The notes under the pieces: model-generated | What the model was told of the DNA's origin: nothing | Databases searched by the model: none | The model's input: only the letters and a program-made list of their open reading frames with translations | Assembly: GCF_030717955.1 (NCBI RefSeq) | Contig: NZ_JAUZVY010000001.1 | Location: 744,001-808,000 of the forward strand | Length of the DNA: 64,000 nt | Reading direction: 5' to 3' | Origin: Alkalimonas delamerensis | GTDB lineage: Bacteria > Pseudomonadota > Gammaproteobacteria > Enterobacterales > Alteromonadaceae | Translations under genes and position numbers: made by a program | Shown here: positions 1 through 9,635 of the stretch, one piece after another | Numbering within the stretch: position 1 is the first letter of the stretch | Layout of the letters: the number at the start of each line of letters is the position of its first letter

Positions 1-2133
1 GGTGCTGGTTTGCCAGCGGCTTTGTTGTTTCAGTTGTTCGAAAGTCAGTTGCAAAGCCGCTTGCTGGATTTGCGCTCCCGGTTGATGCAAGCCAAAGGAC
101 AAAGCTTTTACACCATTGGCAGCAGCGGTCATGAGGCCAATGCTGCTGTGGCTGCAGCCTTAAAGCCCACGGATCCGGCTTTTTTGCACTACCGCAGCGG
201 TGCTTTTTTCCTGCAGCGCAGCAAGCAGCTGGAGGGGCAGACACCGCTGTACGATATGCTGCTGTCTTTTGCCGCCTCGTCGGACGATCCCATCTCCGGT
301 GGCCGGCACAAGGTGCTGGGCAGCCTGGTGCTCAACATTCCGCCGCAAACCAGCACCATCGCATCCCACTTGCCCAAAGCGGTTGGAGCAGCTTTTGCAA
401 TTGGCTTGTCCAAACGCATGCAGCATCAGGGCAGCTGGCCTGTTGACAGCATTGCTTGTTGCAGTTTTGGCGATGCGTCGCTGAATCACTCCACCGCTCA
501 GGGAGCCTTGAATGCAGCCTGCTGGGCTGCCTTTCAGCAGGTACCAGTGCCAATGCTCTTTGTTTGCGAAGACAATGGTTTGGGGATTTCGACACCAACA
601 CCCACCGGTTGGGTGCAGCAAAGCCTGAGCAACCGGCCGGGCCTGCGTTATTTTCATGCCGATGGCCGCGATCTGGCTGGCAGCTATCAGGTGGCTTGTC
701 AGGCCGCCGATTACGTGCGACGCAGCCGAAAGCCGGCGGTGCTGCACTTAGCGACCGTGCGACTGTTTGGCCATGCCGGTTCGGATGCCGAAGTAGCTTA
801 TCGTAAAAAAGAGCGCATCGCCGATGAACTGGAGCTGGATCCACTGCTGTTTAGCACAGCCGCTGTGCTGGAGCAGGGCTGGATGAGTGCCAGCGAACTG
901 GTGGCCTGGATTGAGGCGCTGGATGCGCGCATTGAGCGCATTGCCGAAGAAGCCAGCCGTCGGCCTAAACTGACGTCGTCGGCCGATGTGATGGCATCGA
1001 TTGCACCAAAGCGGCCGGCTTTACCACTGCCAGCCTTACCGGATGCCGCCAGCCGGGCGGAGCTCTTTGCTTTTGATAAACACAATCAAGGCAAACCCCA
1101 GCACTTGGCTAAATTACTCAACTGGACACTGCATGATTTGATGGCGCAATACCCACAGTTGGTGCTTTGTGGTGAAGACATTGCCAAAAAAGGCGGGGTT
1201 TACAATGTCACCCAGCATCTGGTGCATGCCTTTGGTTACAACCGAGTGATCAATACCTTGCTGGATGAGCAAAGCATTCTGGGGCTGGCAATAGGCTTGG
1301 CGCAACAGGGCTTTGTCGCCATGCCGGAAATTCAGTTTTTGGCCTATGTTCACAATGCCGAGGATCAGATCCGTGGTGAGGCAGCAACCTTGCCATTTTT
1401 TTCCAACGGTCAGTACCACAATGGCATGGTAATCCGCATTGCTGGCCTTGCCTACCAAAAAGGCTTTGGTGGGCATTTTCACAACGACAATTCCTTTGCC
1501 GTGTTCCGCGACATACCGGGATTGATTTTGCTTTGCCCCTCCAACGGTGAGGATGCGGCTTTGTTGTTGCGTCAGGCAATGCAGCTGGCGCACGAGCAGA
1601 AGCGCTTGGTGGTGTTTTTAGAACCGATAGCCCTCTACATGACCCGGGATCTGCAAGAGCCCGGGGATGGGCTCTGGCTGTGCCAGTACCCTGAGCCAAC
1701 GACAGCATTGCCGGCTCTGGGTGAGCCTGCAGTATTTGGTCGGGGTGAAGAGCTTTGTATTCTGAGCTATGGCAATGGCTATTATCTGTCGCGTCAGGCT
1801 GAGCTGGAGCTGCGTGTCGAAGGCCTGTCGCTGCGTCTATTGGACCTGCGCTGCCTGATCCCCTTGCAGCTGGATGCTATTCTTGCTGCCATTGGACCAT
1901 GCACTCGGCTGTTGATTGTCGATGAGTGCCGGCGCCGGGGCTCGGTCAGCGAAGAGCTGGTGACCTTGCTGCACGAAGCCAGGCCAGGGCACTTCCAGAT
2001 TGAGCGTTTAACTGCGGATGACAGCTTTATACCACTTGGCGCTGCCGCCTATCAGGTGTTGCCTGCTAAGGCGCAGATCATCGAGCGGGTTCGTAGTCTG
2101 TTGCCGTCAGCGGCTAAGGAGCGTCGGGCATGA
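1..2133 (+). CDS. Fused E1 alpha/beta thiamine-dependent 2-oxoacid dehydrogenase (5' partial)
   Basis: The frame is open to the window edge, so the true start lies upstream; the first in-frame start-like codon is a TTG at 10. The N-terminal half is an E1-alpha-like domain with the thiamine diphosphate signature: a GDA motif followed some 30 residues later by EDNGLGIST. From about residue 350 an E1-beta-like domain follows, beginning with LCGEDIAKKGGVYN and containing the FGGHFHNDNS stretch typical of 2-oxoisovalerate/pyruvate dehydrogenase beta subunits. Such enzymes decarboxylate 2-oxoacids and pass the acyl group to a lipoyl-E2 protein; no E2 or E3 gene is next to it here. Its stop overlaps the next gene's start as ATGA, so the two are translationally coupled. 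The coupled acyltransferase suggests a role in supplying acyl starters. The substrate cannot be told from the sequence. Confidence 0.75.
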   Translation, partial: GAGLPAALLFQLFESQLQSRLLDLRSRLMQAKGQSFYTIGSSGHEANAAVAAALKPTDPAFLHYRSGAFFLQRSKQLEGQTPLYDMLLSFAASSDDPISGGRHKVLGSLVLNIPPQTSTIASHLPKAVGAAFAIGLSKRMQHQGSWPVDSIACCSFGDASLNHSTAQGALNAACWAAFQQVPVPMLFVCEDNGLGISTPTPTGWVQQSLSNRPGLRYFHADGRDLAGSYQVACQAADYVRRSRKPAVLHLATVRLFGHAGSDAEVAYRKKERIADELELDPLLFSTAAVLEQGWMSASELVAWIEALDARIERIAEEASRRPKLTSSADVMASIAPKRPALPLPALPDAASRAELFAFDKHNQGKPQHLAKLLNWTLHDLMAQYPQLVLCGEDIAKKGGVYNVTQHLVHAFGYNRVINTLLDEQSILGLAIGLAQQGFVAMPEIQFLAYVHNAEDQIRGEAATLPFFSNGQYHNGMVIRIAGLAYQKGFGGHFHNDNSFAVFRDIPGLILLCPSNGEDAALLLRQAMQLAHEQKRLVVFLEPIALYMTRDLQEPGDGLWLCQYPEPTTALPALGEPAVFGRGEELCILSYGNGYYLSRQAELELRVEGLSLRLLDLRCLIPLQLDAILAAIGPCTRLLIVDECRRRGSVSEELVTLLHEARPGHFQIERLTADDSFIPLGAAAYQVLPAKAQIIERVRSLLPSAAKERRA

Positions 2134-3155
2134 AAAAAACAGCCGTGGTGGTCTGCCCGGGGCGGGGCAGTTACAACAAAGCGGAGCTGGGCAGCATTGG
2201 CCGCTTGCACGCCAGCCAGCAGCCGTTGATTCAGCAGCTCGATGCGGTGCGGCATGAACTTGGCCTGGCCAGTATCAGCGAGCTGGATGGCGCGGCAAGC
2301 TTCAGCAGCCGGCTGCATCAACAGCCTGAAAATGCGGCCGGCCTTATCTTCAGCGCTGGCTTGCTGGATTATCACAGCATCAATCAGCAGCAATTTGAGG
2401 TGGTGGCCATCACGGGCAACTCCATGGGGTGGTACACCGCCCTGGGGTGCGCCGGTGTCTGGCATCCGGCTGCCGCCATCCAGTACGTTAGTCAGATGGC
2501 CCGACTGACTGCCAGCGCAGCCGGCGGTCAGTGCATTTATCCGCTGGTCAACAGCGATTGGCAGCCGGATGCTGAAAAGATTGCCCTGGTTGATGCGCTA
2601 CTGGCTGACTATGCCGGGGAATTATTTGAATCCATCCGCTTTGGTGGCTATGCGGTGCTGGCCGGTACCGAAGGGGCCATCAAAGCGGCCCTTGATCGCT
2701 TACCCAAGGTGGATGAGCGTTTCCCGATGCAGTTGCCAGGGCATGCTGCTTTTCATTCACCTTTGATGGCTCAGGCGGCAAGCGATGCCATGGCCAGCAT
2801 TGATGGCAGTAGCTTTGCCAGGCCAAGGCTGCCATTGGTCGACGGTTGTGGCCGTATTTGGCAGCCCTATGCGACGGAAGCTGAAGCATTAAAGCGCTAC
2901 ACACTGGAAAGACAGGTGCAAGGCTGTTACGACTTCAGCCTGGCGATTGAAGTTGCGGTCAAAGAATTTGCCCCCGATGCTCTTATTTTGCTTGGTCCTG
3001 GTGCCAGTCTGGGCGGTGCCGTGGCCCAGAGCCTGATCCGGCTTAACTGGCAAGGGCTCGGCAGCAAAGCCGACTTCAGCGCGCGTCAGCAACACAACCC
3101 ACTGGTGCTGTCGATGGGGTTGCCAGAGCAGCGCCAGCGGCTCACCTTGGACTGA
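2130..3155 (+). CDS. ACP S-malonyltransferase-like acyltransferase
   Basis: This 341-residue protein has the alpha/beta-hydrolase-type acyltransferase fold of FabD. It contains a nucleophile elbow GNSMGW (GxSxG) near residue 96 and a GHAAFHSPLM segment near residue 210 that matches the conserved catalytic-His region of malonyltransferases. It is somewhat longer and more divergent than housekeeping FabD, which is usually about 310 residues and sits with fabH/fabG/acpP. Here it instead overlaps a 2-oxoacid dehydrogenase gene by 4 bp (ATGA). I infer a specialised acyl transfer step fed by that dehydrogenase, perhaps for an unusual lipid or polyketide-like product. It is probably the last gene of its operon, since a strong terminator follows. 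Confidence 0.7.
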   Translation: MKKTAVVVCPGRGSYNKAELGSIGRLHASQQPLIQQLDAVRHELGLASISELDGAASFSSRLHQQPENAAGLIFSAGLLDYHSINQQQFEVVAITGNSMGWYTALGCAGVWHPAAAIQYVSQMARLTASAAGGQCIYPLVNSDWQPDAEKIALVDALLADYAGELFESIRFGGYAVLAGTEGAIKAALDRLPKVDERFPMQLPGHAAFHSPLMAQAASDAMASIDGSSFARPRLPLVDGCGRIWQPYATEAEALKRYTLERQVQGCYDFSLAIEVAVKEFAPDALILLGPGASLGGAVAQSLIRLNWQGLGSKADFSARQQHNPLVLSMGLPEQRQRLTLD

Positions 3156-3178
3156 CGTCCTATCCTTGTCATGACCTG

Positions 3179-3212
3179 AAAAATCTGCAGGCGTTGGCTG
3201 CAGATTTTTTGT
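3179..3212 (+). terminator. Rho-independent terminator after the acyltransferase gene
   Basis: A perfect 12-bp inverted repeat (AAAAATCTGCAG at 3179-3190, CTGCAGATTTTT at 3198-3209) with a 7-nt loop is followed by further T residues. It lies 24 bp after the stop codon at 3155. The remaining bases up to proB are AT-rich and show no gene. Confidence 0.85.
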
Positions 3213-3417
3213 AATTTTATTACAGAATAAAGACCCATGCAGGAGGCTCTTTTTGGCGTAAAAGTAATCACTTAGCGAATATTGGTGAATAAATATCTGT
3301 TATTAATGAATATTTTTAGGTTGTGCAGGGGCTTTGTCAGAGCTTGGTTCCTGAAAGCCGGTGGTGCTGGGTTACAAAATTTGCTATCATAGCCGCGGTT
3401 TTGAAAACGGAGGAGCT

Positions 3418-4545
3418 ATGTTAAACCCATCCTGGAGCAGGATAGTGCTCAAAGTCGGCAGTGCCTTAATCGCACCCGATCCCCAGGCAGGTTGCAGTGA
3501 AAAATACTTAGGCCCCATTGCTGACTTTATCCGTCAGTGCCGCGAGCGTGGCATTGAAGTGATCCTGGTATCATCAGGCAGTGTTGCTGCAGGCCGTCAT
3601 CATTTTAATTTCAATCATCACCGGGTGCCTATTGCGTTAAAACGTGCGATGGCGGCGGTGGGCCAAAACCAGATGATGAACTTCTGGTCCAATTGTTTTA
3701 GCTTTCCTTGTGCTCAGGTGCTGCTGACCCATGGTGATCTCAGTGATCGGGTGCGGCATGTCAATGTACGCAATACCTTTCGGCGTTTGTTGGATCACCA
3801 AGTCTTGCCTATTGTGAATGAAAACGACACCATAGCAACCGAGGAAATTAAGGTTGGCGATAACGACAACCTGGCCGCCATGGTTGCCACCGTGGCTGAC
3901 GCGGATGCGTTGATCATTTGTTCGGACATTACCGGGCTTTTTACCGCCGATCCCAATAAGGATCCATCAGCCCAGCTGATCCCGGAAGTACGGACCATTG
4001 ATGAGCGCATTTATAGCCTGGCCGGTGGTGCCAGCTCGAGCGTCGGGACCGGTGGCATGCGGACCAAGGTGCAGGCGGCAGAAAAAGCCACGGCCCATGG
4101 CGTCGATACCTTGATTGTAGATGGGCACCAGCAGGACACCTTTCATCGACTGTTGGATGGCTTTAATCCGGGCACCATTTTCTATGGTCATAAAGACCCA
4201 ATGTCCGGTAAAAAGCATTGGGTGCGCCATACCTTACGGGCTAAAGGCGAGATCTGGGTTGACGATGGCTGCATGAAAGCCTTGCGTCATCAGGGCGCCT
4301 CCTTGCTGTGCAGCGGCATTGTCCATGTGGAAGGCGAATTTGAGCCGGGTGACGCGGTGATTGTGCGTTGTGGTACTGGCAAAGTGTCCATTGCCAAAGG
4401 CGTCAGCCGCTACAGTGCCCGTGAGCTTTTTAGCATCAAAGGTCAACAGACGAGTGAAATCGCAGAGCAGCTGGGGGAAATCTTGCCTGGCAGCACCTAC
4501 GAAGTGATTCACCGTGATGAAATGACATTATTGGAGAGATTATGA
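3418..4545 (+). CDS. proB: Glutamate 5-kinase
   Basis: Glutamate 5-kinase phosphorylates L-glutamate, the first step of proline synthesis from glutamate, in the cytoplasm. The 375-residue product has the amino-acid-kinase domain: an N-terminal VLKVGSALI phosphate-binding segment, VSSGSVAAGR near residue 50, NENDTI near residue 135 and a GTGGMRTKVQAA stretch near residue 210. A PUA domain forms the C-terminal hundred residues. The ATG at 3418 is preceded by GGAGG at ideal distance. An upstream in-frame GTG at 3361 would add 19 residues with no homology or ribosome site. The stop overlaps proA by 4 bp (ATGA), giving a proBA operon ending at a terminator. Proline feedback regulation is likely from the family, but is not visible in the sequence. 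Confidence 0.96.
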   Translation: MLNPSWSRIVLKVGSALIAPDPQAGCSEKYLGPIADFIRQCRERGIEVILVSSGSVAAGRHHFNFNHHRVPIALKRAMAAVGQNQMMNFWSNCFSFPCAQVLLTHGDLSDRVRHVNVRNTFRRLLDHQVLPIVNENDTIATEEIKVGDNDNLAAMVATVADADALIICSDITGLFTADPNKDPSAQLIPEVRTIDERIYSLAGGASSSVGTGGMRTKVQAAEKATAHGVDTLIVDGHQQDTFHRLLDGFNPGTIFYGHKDPMSGKKHWVRHTLRAKGEIWVDDGCMKALRHQGASLLCSGIVHVEGEFEPGDAVIVRCGTGKVSIAKGVSRYSARELFSIKGQQTSEIAEQLGEILPGSTYEVIHRDEMTLLERL

Positions 4546-5792
4546 GTACCTTGAGTGCGGCGACACTTGCCGCTCAGGCTGCCAAGGCAGCCAAAGCCGT
4601 TGCGCATTTATCAACGGAACAAAAGAATTATGTGTTGCAAAGCATGGCCAACGCCATCCGCTCTGCCACCCCAGCTATTTTAACGGCCAACAGCGCCGAG
4701 CTGGAACAAGCGAAAGCCAACAACACTTCCGCTGCAATGCTGGATCGCCTGACCCTGACTCCCGAGCGGATTGAAAGCATGGCACAAGCCATCGAGCAAA
4801 TTATTCAACTGCCGGATCCGGTTGGCAGCAAGCGCTTTATTGAAGAGCGCCCCAACGGCATCCGTATCGAAAAGCGCCGTATTCCTTTGGGCGTGATTTG
4901 CATGATTTATGAAGCCCGGCCCAACGTTACCGCCGATGCCGGTGCTTTGTGCTTTAAATCGGGCAATGCTGTGATCCTGCGCTGTGGCCGTGAAGCCATT
5001 CAAACCAGCCTGGCCATCGCCAATGCGATGCATCAGGCGCTGGCAGAGCATCAATTGCCGCAGGAAGTAGTGACCATAGTGCCAGATCCGGATCGTCAGC
5101 TGATGCTGGACTTAATCCAGCAGGATCAGTTCATCGACCTGGTGATCCCGCGTGGTGGCGAAGGCCTGATCCGTTTTGTCACCGACAACAGCCGGGTGCC
5201 GGTGATCCAGCACTTTAAAGGGGTGTGCCATCTGTATGTCGATCAAAGTGCCGACCTGAATATGGCATTGGAGCTGTTGCTAAACGGCAAGGTACAACGC
5301 CCGGGCGTCTGCAACGCGCTGGAGTGCTTACTGGTGAACCAACATCAGGCGGCGGATTTCTTGCCAATGGTGGCAGAAGCCTTCCGCGCCCATCAGGTGA
5401 AAGTACACGCCTGTGAGCGCAGCATCAGCCACTTTGACGGTGCTGAACCCATTGCCGCCGCTGATTATGGTCAGGAATATCTGGCGCCGGAAATTGCCAT
5501 TCGGGTGGTGGATGATCTAGATGCCGCCATGGCGCACATTGATCAGTTTGGCAGCTATCATACCGAAGTGATTTGCACTCAGGATCAGGCCAGTGCCGAC
5601 ACCTTTATCAATCAGGTGGACGCTGCTGTGGTGATGCACAATGCCTCATCGCGTTTTTCCGACGGTGGTGAGCTTGGTCTTGGCGCGGAAATTGGCATTT
5701 CCACCAGCAAGTTGCATGCTTATGGCCCGATGGGCTTAGAAGCATTGACCACAGAGCGTTTTGTGGTGTCTGGCCAGGGCCAAACCCGCTAA
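4542..5792 (+). CDS. proA: Gamma-glutamyl phosphate reductase
   Basis: This enzyme reduces gamma-glutamyl phosphate with NADPH to glutamate semialdehyde, the second step of proline synthesis. It channels the unstable intermediate from ProB. The 416-residue length matches the family. The aldehyde-dehydrogenase-type catalytic cysteine lies in the PGVCNALE motif near residue 257, and the cofactor-binding region includes IYEARPNVT and SGNAVILRCG. The start ATG overlaps the proB stop. A terminator follows 17 bp after the stop. No other start is plausible. Confidence 0.96.
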   Translation: MSTLSAATLAAQAAKAAKAVAHLSTEQKNYVLQSMANAIRSATPAILTANSAELEQAKANNTSAAMLDRLTLTPERIESMAQAIEQIIQLPDPVGSKRFIEERPNGIRIEKRRIPLGVICMIYEARPNVTADAGALCFKSGNAVILRCGREAIQTSLAIANAMHQALAEHQLPQEVVTIVPDPDRQLMLDLIQQDQFIDLVIPRGGEGLIRFVTDNSRVPVIQHFKGVCHLYVDQSADLNMALELLLNGKVQRPGVCNALECLLVNQHQAADFLPMVAEAFRAHQVKVHACERSISHFDGAEPIAAADYGQEYLAPEIAIRVVDDLDAAMAHIDQFGSYHTEVICTQDQASADTFINQVDAAVVMHNASSRFSDGGELGLGAEIGISTSKLHAYGPMGLEALTTERFVVSGQGQTR

Positions 5793-5808
5793 CAACCCTG
5801 TACTTCCG

Positions 5809-5832
5809 AAGCCGCCTACGGGCGGCTTTTTT
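5809..5832 (+). terminator. Rho-independent terminator of proBA
   Basis: An 8-bp stem (AAGCCGCC at 5809-5816, GGCGGCTT at 5821-5828) closes a TACG tetraloop and runs into a T tract. It is placed just after proA. Confidence 0.88.
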
Positions 5833-5885
5833 ATTGCTTGGAAAGGGCAAGTCCAGCCCTGGACAACGAAACTCGGGCAAGGGAC

Positions 5886-5914
5886 TCGACTTGCTGTTTT
5901 TCGCTCGCTATAAT
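5886..5914 (+). promoter_or_regulatory. Sigma-70 promoter of tig
   Basis: A perfect -10 box TATAAT at 5909-5914 has a 4/6 -35 box TCGACT at 5886-5891 with a 17-bp spacer. It lies 110 bp before the tig start, downstream of the proA terminator. No gene is apparent in the leader. Confidence 0.6.
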
Positions 5915-6023
5915 GCCGCGTCCTATTCAACTACAAGTCTGTTGAGCTGCGGCTCAGGCGAGAATCAGACTCGATTTTTTCGGCGTGACTGCAAGCGCCT
6001 GAATTTGATTTTGAGGTAACAAG

Positions 6024-7337
6024 ATGCAAGTTTCTGTAGAAACCACTCAGGGTTTAGAGCGCCGTTTAACCATTACAGTTCCGGCGGATGCTATCCAGTC
6101 GGAAGTTAAAAACCGTCTGCGTGATCTGGCCAAGCGCCAGCGCATCGATGGTTTCCGTCCAGGCAAAGCACCTGTCTCCATTATTCAAAAGCGTTACGGC
6201 CAGGCGGTACTGCAGGAAGTTGCGTCGGAGCAGATGCAGCGCAGCTTTTACGAAGCCATCGTTGAGCAGAAAATCACCCCTGCCGGTGCACCCGCTTTTG
6301 CTCCTGAAGCGCTGGAAGCCGGCAAAGATCTGACCTTTGCTGCGACCTTCGAAGTTTACCCAGAGGTTGAAGTTCAGGCTTTGGATAAAATCGAAATCAG
6401 CAAGCCTGTGGTGGAAATCACCGATGCTGATTTGGATAAAATGCTGGAAACTCTGCGTAAGCAACACGCCAGCTGGGCCGAGAAAAAAGGCAAAGCGGCG
6501 AAAAATGACCGCATCATCATTGATTTTGTTGGCAGCGTAGACGGTGAAGAATTTGAAGGCGGCAAGGCCACTGATTTCACACTGGAACTGGGCCAGGGCC
6601 GAATGATCCCAGGCTTTGAAGATGGCTTGATTGGCAAAAAAGCTGGCGAGGAAGCCACCCTGGACGTCACGTTCCCAGAGGATTACCACGCAGAAAACTT
6701 AAAAGGCAAAGCCGCTCAGTTTGCTGTAACGGTGAAAAAAGTTGAGAAGCAGGTATTGCCTGAACTGAACGATGAGTTCGCAGCCTTGTTTGGTCTGACC
6801 GAAGCCACTGTTGATGCGCTGAAAGCTGAAGTGCGCAAAAATATGGAACGTGAGCTGAAGCAAACCGTTCGCGGCAAAGTCAAAGATCAAGTGATCAAAG
6901 GTCTGTTGGCCAACAACGAAGTCGAAGTACCTAAGTCGTTGATTGCCGGCGAAGTCGACGTACTGCGTAAGCAAGCCATGCAACGTTTTGGCCAGAACCT
7001 GGATCCGAAGCAACTGCCTGAGCTGCCAGCCTCTTTGTTTGAAGAGCAAGCCAAAGACCGCGTTAAAGTCGGTTTGTTGCTGGGCGAAATCATCAAGACC
7101 AACGAGCTGAAAGTGGATGACAACCGTGTGCAGGAACTGATTGCCGATGTGGCTTCTGCTTATGAAGATCCGCAAGAAGTGGTGCAGTACTACAACAGCA
7201 ACCAGGAGCTGCTGCAAAGCATGCGCAATGTCGCCCTGGAAGACCAGGCCATTGAGCTGGTACTGAGCAAAGCCGCTGTGACCGATGCACCGGCCAAGTT
7301 TGATGAGATCATGAACCCACCACAAACTGCGAACTAG
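6024..7337 (+). CDS. tig: Trigger factor, ribosome-associated chaperone
   Basis: Trigger factor binds the ribosomal exit tunnel near L23, shields nascent chains and has peptidyl-prolyl isomerase activity. The 437 residues follow the family plan. The N-terminal ribosome-binding domain contains the GFRPGKAP signature near residue 44. A central FKBP-type PPIase domain covers about residues 150-245 (IIDFVGSVDGEEFEGG). A helical C-terminal substrate-binding domain completes it. The ATG has a GAGGT ribosome site at 6013-6017. It is followed by clpP and clpX in the order conserved across gammaproteobacteria. Confidence 0.97.
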   Translation: MQVSVETTQGLERRLTITVPADAIQSEVKNRLRDLAKRQRIDGFRPGKAPVSIIQKRYGQAVLQEVASEQMQRSFYEAIVEQKITPAGAPAFAPEALEAGKDLTFAATFEVYPEVEVQALDKIEISKPVVEITDADLDKMLETLRKQHASWAEKKGKAAKNDRIIIDFVGSVDGEEFEGGKATDFTLELGQGRMIPGFEDGLIGKKAGEEATLDVTFPEDYHAENLKGKAAQFAVTVKKVEKQVLPELNDEFAALFGLTEATVDALKAEVRKNMERELKQTVRGKVKDQVIKGLLANNEVEVPKSLIAGEVDVLRKQAMQRFGQNLDPKQLPELPASLFEEQAKDRVKVGLLLGEIIKTNELKVDDNRVQELIADVASAYEDPQEVVQYYNSNQELLQSMRNVALEDQAIELVLSKAAVTDAPAKFDEIMNPPQTAN

Positions 7338-7346
7338 TTTCCATCC

Positions 7347-7370
7347 TGAAACGGCATTCCTGCCGTTTCA
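7347..7370. other. Perfect 10-bp hairpin after tig
   Basis: TGAAACGGCA (7347-7356) and TGCCGTTTCA (7361-7370) form a perfect stem with a TTCC loop, starting 9 bp after the tig stop. No T tract follows, so it is not a classical terminator; it may protect the 3' end of the tig mRNA. The sequence entering the hairpin closely resembles the start of the intergenic region at 36118. Confidence 0.6.
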
Positions 7371-7397
7371 TGGAGTCGCCAGCCCAGTCAACTAAGA

Positions 7398-7426
7398 TTG
7401 ACTTCTGTTGGTAACGCAGTTTTAAT
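7398..7426 (+). promoter_or_regulatory. Candidate promoter of clpP
   Basis: TTGACT at 7398-7403 and TTTAAT at 7421-7426 are separated by 17 bp, each 5/6 to the sigma-70 consensus. The start of transcription would fall inside the hairpin that follows, about 60 bp before the clpP start. Confidence 0.5.
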
Positions 7427-7460
7427 GGCTCGGACAGTTTTGTTCGGGCCATTTTATTTT
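7424..7460 (+). terminator. Hairpin with T tract between tig and clpP
   Basis: A 12-bp stem with two G-T pairs (7424-7435 with 7442-7453) and a T-rich tail at 7453-7460 looks like an intrinsic terminator. It could end tig transcription. It overlaps the candidate clpP promoter, so only transcripts starting within it would escape. Confidence 0.6.
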
Positions 7461-7495
7461 CCGGCGCCTCGTCGCCTTGCATCAGGAAGCTATCT

Positions 7496-8122
7496 ATGTC
7501 GTTTCAAAGCACTTCGCATCAGGATTTAGTCAACGCTTTAGTTCCCATCGTGATTGAGCAAACCGCCAAAGGTGAGCGCTCTTTTGACATTTACTCTCGC
7601 TTGCTGAAAGAGCGTGTTATTTTTCTGACCGGCCCGGTTGAAGACCACATGGCCAACCTGATTTGCGCCCAGTTGTTGTTTTTAGAATCCGAAAACCCGG
7701 AAAAAGACATTTATATCTACATCAATTCCCCTGGTGGTGTTGTGACTGCAGGCATGTCGATTTACGACACCATGCAATTTATCAAACCGGATGTCGCCAC
7801 CGTCTGTATGGGCCAGGCTGCCAGCATGGGGGCCTTTTTGTTGTCCGGTGGCGCCAAGGGCAAGCGTTATTGCCTGCCGAATGCGCGGGTGATGATTCAT
7901 CAGCCATTGGGCGGTTTTCAGGGGCAGGCTACCGATATTGAGATCCATGCCCGTGAGATCTTAAGTATAAAGGAACGGTTAAACCGTTTAATGGCCGAAC
8001 ATACCGGTCAAAAATACGAAAAAGTGTGTCAGGATACCGAGCGGGATAACTTCCTGACCGCCGAAGCGGCAAAGGAATACGGTCTGGTCGATGCAATTTT
8101 GACGCAACGAGACGCGAAATAA
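7496..8122 (+). CDS. clpP: ATP-dependent Clp protease proteolytic subunit
   Basis: ClpP forms the tetradecameric serine peptidase barrel that degrades proteins unfolded by ClpX or ClpA. The 208-residue product shows the catalytic triad: Ser110 in GQAASMGA, His135 in MIHQPLGG and Asp184 in the DTERDNF stretch. A short N-terminal extension precedes the conserved core, as in enterobacterial ClpP, where it is cleaved autocatalytically. AGGAAG at 7484-7489 serves the ATG at 7496. clpX follows after 76 bp, giving the usual pair. Confidence 0.97.
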   Translation: MSFQSTSHQDLVNALVPIVIEQTAKGERSFDIYSRLLKERVIFLTGPVEDHMANLICAQLLFLESENPEKDIYIYINSPGGVVTAGMSIYDTMQFIKPDVATVCMGQAASMGAFLLSGGAKGKRYCLPNARVMIHQPLGGFQGQATDIEIHAREILSIKERLNRLMAEHTGQKYEKVCQDTERDNFLTAEAAKEYGLVDAILTQRDAK

Positions 8123-8198
8123 CGGCAATTTTTTGCTATGGTAGTAAGAGGTAAAGCGCGCAGTCTACTATTGCGGGCGAAGTGGAAGAGGAAGTTAC

Positions 8199-9479
<1,281 letters not shown>

Positions 9480-9486
9480 GTCTTCA

Positions 9487-9515
9487 TCGGGCAGCAGTCC
9501 GCTGCCCGAGTTTTT
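9487..9515 (+). terminator. Rho-independent terminator of clpPX
   Basis: A perfect 9-bp stem (TCGGGCAGC at 9487-9495, GCTGCCCGA at 9501-9509) with loop AGTCC is followed by GTTTTT. Confidence 0.88.
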
Positions 9516-9558
9516 GCCAGCTTCAGCCTGGTTGATGCAGGAAATCGACTGCAAGCAA

Positions 9559-9587
9559 TTGAAGTTCTGTCCCAGTGCCCTTATATA
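9559..9587 (+). promoter_or_regulatory. Candidate lon promoter, heat-shock-like
   Basis: TTGAAG at 9559-9564 with TATATA at 9582-9587 gives a sigma-70 reading with a 17-bp spacer. The same stretch also reads as a sigma-32-type promoter: TTGAA, then 13 bp after the hexamer a GCCCTTAT element resembling the C-rich -10 of heat-shock promoters. It lies 50-75 bp before lon. lon is a heat-shock gene in E. coli; the assignment here rests on the motif alone. Confidence 0.4.
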
Positions 9588-9635
9588 ACTGACATACCCG
9601 ATTGCGTCTGCAAGCAACTTACTCGAGAGTGAAGA

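Noticed and set aside
6066..7325. Two open frames of about 207 residues on the minus strand across tig
   Set aside because: They lie fully opposite a certain gene, have no recognisable domain and no ribosome sites.
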